Part shown: piece by piece, positions 1 to 7,800 of the stretch
How positions within the stretch are numbered: the stretch's first letter is position 1
Layout: each line of letters begins with the position of its first letter
Origin: a virus
Virus record (IMG/VR): IMGVR_UViG_3300033149_003541
Span: 1-46,031 of that record
Reading direction: 5' to 3' (one strand)
DNA length: 46,031 nucleotides
Made by a program: the position numbers and the translations under genes
Notes under the pieces: model-generated
What the model was told of the DNA's origin: nothing
The model's input: only the letters and a program-made list of their open reading frames with translations
Databases searched by the model: none

Positions 1-1815
1 ACTTTATATTTAGACTCTACTATTAATTTAACGAATACTGCAAGTTATAGGTTTGATTCTTACAGTATGGCGATAGAATTTTATACTACTGAGTTTAGTC
101 AGGCTACAACTACGGGAACTGGGCAAATTAAAATTACTGACATAGATTATATAGAAGCAGGTGATACTTTATTACTTGGGCCTAGTTCTGACACAGATAA
201 TCAGTATGCATTTGAATATGTCACAGTAACTTCAGTTTCTGGTAGCTGGGCTAATATTACTGTAAGTGGCGCTATACCTCCTTTAAACGAATATGTTTCA
301 GGAGATTCTATTACCGTATGGAAAAATGCTTATGTATTTAGTGATGATGGTTTAAATGGAAATTCTAAAACAGGGTCTTTATATAAGGTAGATTTGAGAT
401 CTGGCACTATAAGTGGGGCACTTGAAAGTGGAATGTTTTCTAATGTTAGAGCTTCTTCATGGACTTCGAGTTATCAATCTATAGGATTTGTTAAAAACTC
501 TGATTTAATTTATTTTGATTTTGATGATAACGAAGTATATAAAGCACAAGCATTAAATAATATTAATTCCAATAAACGTACAATATTACCGGTTTATGAT
601 ATTGCGTTTAATGATTTGGCTATTTATCGTTTACAAGACAAGATAACACGCGTAGATGATAGTGGGGTGTGGTCTACTACTACCTGGTCTACGTATAATT
701 ATCATCAAGACACTATTTCACCATATACTAAAAGTCTATCTATACAAGCTATTCCAGATGGGATACTGTTAAATGATCAACAAGTCACTATAAAAGTTAT
801 TGTTAGAGATCAATTCGGAGTAGGTTTAAATAATAAAACAGTGTATTTTTATGATTCGCCTGATTATGGGGAGTTTTCTCCTATAAGTGCTCAAGCTACG
901 ACTAATGCTAATGGGGTCGCTACTATTATTTATGACGTTGACTATTTTGATATAAACGGAGCTGATGATGATAATGAATTTATAACTATAAAGGCTAGGG
1001 TAGATGGGGCTTCTTCATCTACTGGAAGCCAATATGTATGGGATGAGTTAGATTTGTTATTGTGTAAAAGATTTAGCATTCAATTAGATTTGTTACAAAA
1101 ACTAGATCGGTATGAATTATATATATTTTTAAGGCAGTTAGAAGGTTTAACTATTAATACTTATATTAAAGCGTTATCTAAGTTTCAATTTCCCGGCGGT
1201 GGTTGGAGTGGAGGGGGAGAGCCCTCAGATAATACAGTTATTATAAAACAACTGGAAAATTTTATAAGCACAGATTATATAAGGCAGATCGATAATGATT
1301 TTGAAATTGATGTTGGTTTGCAACAAAAGGGGGACAAGACTAATAGTTATCAGTTAAGTCAATTATATGTCAGTAAGCATAGAAGTAGTGGCCATAAGGA
1401 TACTACAAGCATCGATCAATTTAGATTTGTAGACGACGCCATACCTCCATTTTGGTCTGAGAAAAACGCGGTTAATACTAATATTTATATACGATTACGT
1501 CCATTTGCATTTAGTTTGAATCAATCCACATTAAAATTTAAAGTAAAAGAGATTTCTTATGCAGGCAATACAGGATATGTAGACGTAACTTCTCAATGCA
1601 ACATCTCAACGTTTGATGCTGGTGGGGGGTTATTAGGTTTAGACATTATGTATAATCCTGTTGCTGATTTTCATCATAATGCTCTTATTTATGTGTTTAT
1701 AGAAGTTTATGATACGGCGCCTACACCTAATATAATCATTACTGATTATTGGTTTAGGATTATACCAGATTATAAATCGCCGTATATTACTATACAGGAG
1801 TTGGTGTTGATATAA
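1..1815 (+). CDS. Virion protein with Ig-like domains, 5'-partial
   Basis: The frame is open to the left edge and the first ATG (67) has no ribosome binding site, so the gene starts upstream; 604 residues are visible. Residues about 246-316 look like a Big_1 (invasin-type) Ig-like domain: a DQFGVGLNNKTVYF strand pair followed by a T..NGVATI strand. A Gly-rich linker (FPGGGWSGGGEPS, about residue 397) leads to a second Ig-like unit from about residue 477 that begins DDAIPPFW and ends with TDYWFRIIPD. Such domains decorate phage tail and fibre proteins and often bind surface polymers; binding here is inference. The protein stops soon after the opening SPYIT of a further Ig repeat, whose remainder lies in another frame in the next ORF. 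This suggests a frame-changing deletion. Exact virion role is unknown. Confidence 0.75.
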   Translation, partial: TLYLDSTINLTNTASYRFDSYSMAIEFYTTEFSQATTTGTGQIKITDIDYIEAGDTLLLGPSSDTDNQYAFEYVTVTSVSGSWANITVSGAIPPLNEYVSGDSITVWKNAYVFSDDGLNGNSKTGSLYKVDLRSGTISGALESGMFSNVRASSWTSSYQSIGFVKNSDLIYFDFDDNEVYKAQALNNINSNKRTILPVYDIAFNDLAIYRLQDKITRVDDSGVWSTTTWSTYNYHQDTISPYTKSLSIQAIPDGILLNDQQVTIKVIVRDQFGVGLNNKTVYFYDSPDYGEFSPISAQATTNANGVATIIYDVDYFDINGADDDNEFITIKARVDGASSSTGSQYVWDELDLLLCKRFSIQLDLLQKLDRYELYIFLRQLEGLTINTYIKALSKFQFPGGGWSGGGEPSDNTVIIKQLENFISTDYIRQIDNDFEIDVGLQQKGDKTNSYQLSQLYVSKHRSSGHKDTTSIDQFRFVDDAIPPFWSEKNAVNTNIYIRLRPFAFSLNQSTLKFKVKEISYAGNTGYVDVTSQCNISTFDAGGGLLGLDIMYNPVADFHHNALIYVFIEVYDTAPTPNIIITDYWFRIIPDYKSPYITIQELVLI

Positions 1816-1826
1816 ATTCATTAGAA

Positions 1827-2207
1827 ATGTATGTTAATAATTTTATTGTCACGCCTACAATTACTACTATTTCTGGTGGTTATCATGTAGAATATTCTCC
1901 TACCGCTAATTTTATTTATAATAGGCCAGTGGAAGTGCTAGTTATTGTTGATGACTTATCCAGCAATAGAAATAAACTTTACGATAGTTGGCGGTTTTAT
2001 TGTGAAAGAAGTATAGGTCCGTGGATTGATCCAGAAAGTTTTGAGCCAGAAAATTGTACTGAGGGAGTTGCTAGGAAAGTTGCTAGGATATCTGCTAATG
2101 TGTATGCTGTAAATGGAACTGGTATTGATAAGGATAGTATTTTAGTATATATAGGTGGTATAAAGAGAAAAGTTAAAGTAATTCCAATAGTATATAGATT
2201 AGACTAA
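1827..2207 (+). CDS. Ig-like repeat protein, probable detached C-terminal piece of the preceding gene
   Basis: This 126-residue ORF reads as most of one Ig-like domain (VDINSLEMYVNNF, GGYHVEYSP, SWRFYCE) followed by the first part of another (GPWIDPESFEP, GTGIDKDSILVYIGG). Its frame is open upstream to 1776, overlapping the end of the preceding gene by 40 nt, and the codons before the ATG (TGVGVDINSLE) already belong to the domain. The ATG has no convincing ribosome binding site. It is best read as the downstream part of a once-continuous Ig array, now separated by a frame change, and may be translated poorly or not at all. The last domain is also short, ending after VIPIVYRLD. Whether it is a working gene is uncertain. 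Confidence 0.5.
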   Translation: MYVNNFIVTPTITTISGGYHVEYSPTANFIYNRPVEVLVIVDDLSSNRNKLYDSWRFYCERSIGPWIDPESFEPENCTEGVARKVARISANVYAVNGTGIDKDSILVYIGGIKRKVKVIPIVYRLD

Positions 2208-2245
2208 ATAAACTAACTGTTATCTATAGGAGCGTTGCCTGTTAA

Positions 2246-2866
2246 ATGGCTATTAGTATATATAATTTTTCATTGGATTATAAGGAATGGAAATACTTAG
2301 ATAATCTAGCATTTTTAGCTGTATCTGTAATAGAAACTTCTAGTGGAAGTTCGTTAGTATCGTCTGGAACGTATTTTATTAAAGACGGAATAAAGGTAGC
2401 TACTAGTTTATCAGGAATCACCAATGGTTATAGGTGTTACTATAACAATCCAGATTTAGTATCGAGTGGGGTTATAAATCTTACTATACGTGCTGAAAGC
2501 ACGTCTGGTGAGATAAAAACTAATACATATAAATTATTATTTGGGTATAATTTATTATTTGATGAATTAATTGATTGGGGTCCAAGTACAAAAGTTACGA
2601 CAACTGTTATCGCTAGTAATGATGTTGTATGTTCTAACACAGAGAGTGAGTCTTTTTATTTTAAGACTAAGGATTTTGAATCTACTGCACTATCGGCAAG
2701 TATTAGGCCAGTGGGATTTAAAAATTTAAGTGCGGTTGTTTATCCTCAAAATGATTTCTTTTTTTATGGGCATACATATACAATTACAGTTTCAGGTGTA
2801 CGTGATTATGACGGCAATGAAATGGCTCCATTTAGTTTTACGTTTAAAACTGAAAACCCAATATAG
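2246..2866 (+). CDS. Ig-like virion protein (206 aa)
   Basis: A Ser/Thr/Gly-rich beta protein with no membrane segment or signal peptide. The C-terminal half resembles an SbsA-type (Big_5) Ig-like domain: TYTITVSGVRDYDGNEMAP then FSFTFKTEN is the typical last-strand pattern in which a GN turn precedes the final strand. The N-terminal half (GYRCYYNNPDLVSSGVINL) looks like another Ig-type sandwich. The start has AGGAG about 13 nt upstream, a rather long spacing, and no better start is visible. It lies between other tail-type genes and probably belongs to the same virion appendage. Specific function is unknown. Confidence 0.65.
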   Translation: MAISIYNFSLDYKEWKYLDNLAFLAVSVIETSSGSSLVSSGTYFIKDGIKVATSLSGITNGYRCYYNNPDLVSSGVINLTIRAESTSGEIKTNTYKLLFGYNLLFDELIDWGPSTKVTTTVIASNDVVCSNTESESFYFKTKDFESTALSASIRPVGFKNLSAVVYPQNDFFFYGHTYTITVSGVRDYDGNEMAPFSFTFKTENPI

Positions 2867-2877
2867 GAGGTTTAGAC

Positions 2878-4479
2878 ATGGTTGCAGTTACTAGGTGGGT
2901 TGAGTATTCAACTACAGCGTCTGGAGTCGCAAATGATGGGAGAGGTGCAGGGTGTAAAGGGACACGCGGGTATTGTATTGGTACAGCAGATCCTGGCGAT
3001 GTTATAAATATTGGACCGACTACTAATCGTTTACATTTATCTATAGATGGGGACAGCGGTCCATATATAACTTTACATTCTGGTACAGGTTTAGATCCTA
3101 GGTTTGTAGCTAGGGATATAACTGATAAATTACATGCTTTGGGAAAGAATGATGCTAGATGGGATCACGCTATATGTAAATGGGAGAATACTGTTATTAG
3201 TGGTAGTATTAGTAAACGTAATAGATTTATTATTTATTCAGGCAGTTTAGGATCAAGTTCAAGTGTGTCTGTGGTTAGTGGTACTAATTCTGCGCATAGT
3301 GCCCTTGGTTTTCAGACAAAATCAGAGTCTGGAGGTACAACTACTCCTGATGGTAAGGCAGCGTATACTTTTAGTGGGGATGTTAGTATATCAGGTAGTT
3401 ATTATGGGTTATTTGATGAAACATATAAAATAGTAATTAGTAATGATAACGATGCTACTAGGGGCATTGGTACTCCTATTAAAGGCGGTAGTAATACTTA
3501 TGCTGGAACGTTATCTACTGGTGGTTTGTTTAATTATACTTCGGATATTCAATATACAATTGAAATAGACACTACAAACGGAACTACTATGGGTGCTGGT
3601 ACTGGTAATGTTCCCAGACTTAGATGGAGCAGCAGTCCGAACATTGATAGTCAGACTGATTGGGTAGAGATGCTTTATCCAGATTATTGGTATAAAATTG
3701 GTAAATATGGTTTAATGGTTAAGTTTACAGATGCGGTTTTTAATACCTGTAATCCGGCGTGGACAATCCAATGTTATAAACCAGACTATGCTTCTGGTAC
3801 TAATGCTAGTGCTCCAGTTGGCACAGCACAATATATTTTTAGCTCTGATCGAGGAGATGATAGTGCTTCTCCAATAACTAGTGTGTCCGGTGGTTGGACA
3901 AGGCTTGGTTCTAGGGGGTTATATATTAAATTTAATCCTACTGGAGGTTCTGATAATTTAGGTGCTGGGGATTGTTTTTACGTTATATGTTCTGGACCTA
4001 AACCATTAAATTATGATATAAGTCAGCTTAATTATGGTAATGTCACTGTATCTACAGAAAGTGATGTTAAAGTGGTAATGTTTGAGATAGAGTCTGGTGC
4101 AGTGCAGATGAGTACTGTCAAATTCGGGTTACAAAGTCACGGGACGTTTAGTCACCATAACGCTGGTAATAGTGATACATATTTTAGATTTGGTACAGTA
4201 GGCCCAGATAATACAGCAGGTTCATCTCCAATAAATGGAATTGAGTGGCGCGAGAATATACAGGCTGCTGATATAGATAATGATATTCCACCATTGTATT
4301 TATATGCTACGAAAGCTAATTTATCAGTAGTATCTACAGCTGATGCAAGTGAATCTATTGGACATTATCCGTTACGGGGTTTAACTGGAGATCCTATATG
4401 GTTGAATATTAGATTGGGCGTAGCTGAAACTGGTGCAAATTCAAGTATTAATTATCGTTTATTTTTTGATTACGCATAA
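2878..4479 (+). CDS. Virion protein with flagellin-IN-like module (533 aa)
   Basis: Start is supported by AGGAGG 7-8 nt before the ATG. Residues about 55-155 contain a pattern like the flagellin IN motif: a strand LHLSIDGDSGPYITL, a helix-like stretch FVARDITDKLHALG, then RFIIYSGSLGSSSSVSVV ending in SALGF. A related module occurs in the 2278-residue protein encoded at 10441-17277. The rest is Gly/Ser/Thr-rich, with a repeated theme around residues 260-380: TDWVEM..YWYKIGKYGLMVKF and later GGWTRLGSRGLYIKF, which looks like a duplicated beta domain. There is no transmembrane segment. It is probably a tail or fibre component; no enzymatic motif was seen. Confidence 0.65.
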   Translation: MVAVTRWVEYSTTASGVANDGRGAGCKGTRGYCIGTADPGDVINIGPTTNRLHLSIDGDSGPYITLHSGTGLDPRFVARDITDKLHALGKNDARWDHAICKWENTVISGSISKRNRFIIYSGSLGSSSSVSVVSGTNSAHSALGFQTKSESGGTTTPDGKAAYTFSGDVSISGSYYGLFDETYKIVISNDNDATRGIGTPIKGGSNTYAGTLSTGGLFNYTSDIQYTIEIDTTNGTTMGAGTGNVPRLRWSSSPNIDSQTDWVEMLYPDYWYKIGKYGLMVKFTDAVFNTCNPAWTIQCYKPDYASGTNASAPVGTAQYIFSSDRGDDSASPITSVSGGWTRLGSRGLYIKFNPTGGSDNLGAGDCFYVICSGPKPLNYDISQLNYGNVTVSTESDVKVVMFEIESGAVQMSTVKFGLQSHGTFSHHNAGNSDTYFRFGTVGPDNTAGSSPINGIEWRENIQAADIDNDIPPLYLYATKANLSVVSTADASESIGHYPLRGLTGDPIWLNIRLGVAETGANSSINYRLFFDYA

Positions 4480-4580
4480 ATCATTGATGGTGCTGCATCA
4501 ATTTAGCAGGCACTATGGATGGGATGGGTAGTAACTATAGTGTGGCGTTATGTACTGTGTTTTAGGAGATGGAGGTTATA
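4480..4580. other. Intergenic segment with inverted repeats and a possible coding remnant
   Basis: The roughly 100-nt gap holds two small inverted repeats: ATTGATG/CATCAAT (4483-4489 with 4496-4502) and CACTAT/ATAGTG (4511-4516 with 4537-4542). Neither is followed by a T-run, so they are not classical terminators. A short open stretch reads DGMGSNYSVALCTVF before a TAG at 4563-4565, similar in style to the C-terminal end of the upstream protein. It could be a decayed duplicate of a protein tail, but chance is not excluded. Confidence 0.25.
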
Positions 4581-4895
4581 ATGCAACGTTATTGGGAAGT
4601 GCAACTTAAGGATGGAACAATTATAAGAGAAGGGCAGATGGAGTGGCGAGAAGTACCTAAAAAAGCCATAATACGTCTGTCCTTATTTTTTGATGGTCGT
4701 TCTTGGCATTTAACTAATAAAGAAGCTTATTTTGTTAAATACAGAGCATCCATGGTTCCTGGTATACGAGAAAGTTTTCGTATTGAAAGGCGTACTATAG
4801 GTTTTTATGAAGGAAGTAATAAAATTTGTTATCATATAGATGAGTTAACTGGTAGATTTACTATGGAGGTTATAGATACTAATGCCGTTGGCTAG
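4581..4895 (+). CDS. Hypothetical phage protein (104 aa)
   Basis: I chose the ATG at 4581 because GGAGG (4571-4575) sits 5 nt before it; the earlier in-frame ATG at 4569 directly abuts its purine run and would lack a usable spacing. The product is a small soluble protein beginning MQRYWEVQLKDGTIIREG, with a DGRSWHLTNKEAYFVKYRAS centre. It is predicted mainly beta, with no Cys pairs or membrane helix. Its last 14 nt overlap the start of the 1717-residue gene, so the two are likely translationally coupled. The family is not recognised; a tail accessory or assembly role is inferred from position only. Confidence 0.65.
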   Translation: MQRYWEVQLKDGTIIREGQMEWREVPKKAIIRLSLFFDGRSWHLTNKEAYFVKYRASMVPGIRESFRIERRTIGFYEGSNKICYHIDELTGRFTMEVIDTNAVG

Positions 4896-7800
4896 TGGTG
4901 TTACTAACAATACATGTCAATATTGGGTACAAGAGCCTAGTGTGTGTACTAATTGGAGTATAGACAATATAGTGTGTTCTGATAAGTCAGCTCAGTTTTA
5001 TCCATTTTGTAATTTGTTAGGCACCGAAGTTAAATGTGATAAGTATAATAGTACTACTGATAATCTTACTTGGATGTGTGTTAGACCTGATCCTAACAGA
5101 ACCGTTTATAGTAGGAGAGATATTAAATGGGTAAATTTGCCAGTATTGGATAATTCTGGAAATATTAGTAAACCTGGTAATTATGATCCAATAACTTCTT
5201 ATAATAAGGGTAAATGTGATGGATCTGGAACTTCTATTAAATGTAGTGGATATATGCCATTTCATATGGGATTTTCAGAGTTACAACCAGACGATGAGTT
5301 AAGTTCTTTAGGGTATGATTTAGGAGATGAGATAACTACAACGTCTGGACTTGTTTATCGTTTGCCTCTTAGTTTTGAGATTTATAATATGCGAGCCAAG
5401 TTAGGTAGGTGTTATTGGTGGAGGGGCGATTCCTCGGAGTTTTCAGTATCTATTAGTGGAACAGTAGATTCTCCGACATTTCGTTGTACGAATGAGGATG
5501 AGATTACTAATGTGTTTAGCAAGTTTATGTATAATGCTGATTTAAATATGTATGTGCCTCCATGTAATGGCGCTAAACCGGAATGCCCGTTTTATACTAA
5601 TATATGTTGGAATTATTGTTTAGATGAATTTATGAAGCATGGTGATTTTGTATTGGCAGAGCAGATATTGGAACTTAGGTATTATATTCGTAAGGATAAA
5701 TGGTCTAAAGATGAATATGAAGAATTATTTTATGAGCCAGTATTATATGCTTGGTCAGGATTTTTGAAAAATATTGATTCGGGTAATTTTATTGAAACTC
5801 TTGTTCCAGCAATTAAGACGGAAATGAGTTCATTTGATTATTTTTCTTTAAATAGAGAAGATGTGTTGTTGGGGGTTGGGACTAAGGCCGATGATTATCT
5901 TCCTAGTTACCCTACTTTGGTTAGAGAATTAAAGGAGTTGACTTTAAAGCCTATAATATGTAATAAATTTGAAGTTGTTGAGAATACTAATATTTTTGAG
6001 ACGTATGACATTACTCATGAAAATATACTTATATTTGGAGATATTTTTAATTATTCTTCTGATGTATATGTATTTAATTTAAATGATCCAAATTTATTCA
6101 TACCGTCTGATATAAAAGCTGCTTTATTAAATAACAATAGTATCCGTGATTTAAAAATATTATTAGGAGAAGATTTTAATGAATTTTATACTAAATTTTA
6201 TAGTTTTTTAGATTATATTATATATAATTACCCCGACAGTGTAATAAAATCCGAGATCGGTGTGCACAATAATATGTTTATTGTAGAAACACCTACTTTT
6301 TTTGGAGATAATACTGTAGTAGTTGTTGAATTGAAGGACGGTGAAATTGAATTTGATAAAGTAAGTTTTAACAAACAATTCGTAGGTGGTGTTATAGGTC
6401 AATTATCTTTCAACGTAGAAGGTAAGGGGGTTATTAATTATTTACCGTCTTACGAAGACTCATTTATGACAGATGTTAATAATAATGGATCTATTACTTT
6501 TAAATTTTTTCCGTTTACTCCATATACAAATCCTGTTTATACATATATGGATGGAGTTAAACAACGATTATCTTCAAATTATTTGAATCAGTCTACTGAC
6601 ATATTTAAAATGAATTATAAATTATATAAGAGGAAATTGTTTTCTAATTTAGTGTTATCTATACAAACAAATGTAAGGTTTTTTGGTAATGCTGGCTATG
6701 CTTTAATTTCTATTCCAGATGAAAACAATGAATTAATTGATGTGTTTAAAGACTGGGAGATAGAGGGGATACGGCTTTATTATTCGACAAATGATTTTAT
6801 AGATATGGAAGTTGTTTATAAGGACAGCAGTAAATTAGAATTAAATCAATTAATAATAAAGCCAAAGGATATAAAAAAGTTTTCAGCTCCATGCCCAGAA
6901 GAAGCATTTATCACAATAGATTCTATTTATATATACGAACGCCACACAGCTAGTGAGGCTATGCCTATAAATTATATAGAAGTTAAAGAAGATTTTATTT
7001 CTAACGATGCTTTAGTTGAGTATTCAGCAGTGAAGATAATGGAATCAAATGGTACGTACACTGTTACTAAATTTAGCGACACTACTCTTGCGCCAAGTAT
7101 AGTATTTAGTGGCCGTACAGGCAAAATACGTGGACAAGCAAAAACTAAATTACTTACATGGGTTAGGCAGCCATTTTGTAGAGATGTTGAGATTTATTAT
7201 TCTTGGGAGGCTAAATACAAAAGGTATAAATTATTACCAGAATATAAGAAATATGGTCCTACTGGAGTAGAAACTTTTTCACAGTTAGGTACTAGAGATT
7301 ACACACCTCCATGTGGAGATCACGATTTGTCTTTTTTTAGTTTGACAGGGCCGATGTGGTATCCGTATGATGGATGTGATGAAGAAGCATATTATAATAT
7401 ACGCAGTGCTATTTTAGGAACAGATACGGGAGTTATGGAAGTATTTTTACCTAACTACGGGGCTGAGGTACCGCATGGTAAACATGATATGCGTATGTTA
7501 GGTCCTGCTGATAATCTAGGTGAAATCTGCGGTATACACGCAACTATTTGGAATTGCAGTGAAGATTGGTCATACTGTAACTGGGAAAAAGTAGGGGATC
7601 AGTACTATGTTGGTTATGCGAGGTATCGTGGTGGTTTATCTTATCTAGATAAGTTGCGTGCTACTCAGCTTGGCGGAAGACTGCCTAAATTTGGAAATAC
7701 CTATAGAGATTTTTTACGTAGTTTTCGTTCAACTGATAATGTTGATTATTATTATTGGGAAGGACAGTCTTATATTAGACGTAATAAATGGATGCCTCTA

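Noticed and set aside
1776-1815. Programmed ribosomal frameshift joining the first two ORFs
   Set aside because: No slippery heptamer of X XXY YYZ type is present in the overlap, and about 30 residues of the Ig repeat would still be missing after a -1 shift. A deletion explains the data better.
4483-4502. Hairpin as a rho-independent terminator after the 533-residue gene
   Set aside because: The 7-bp stem is AT-rich and followed by TTAGCAGG, not a T-run.
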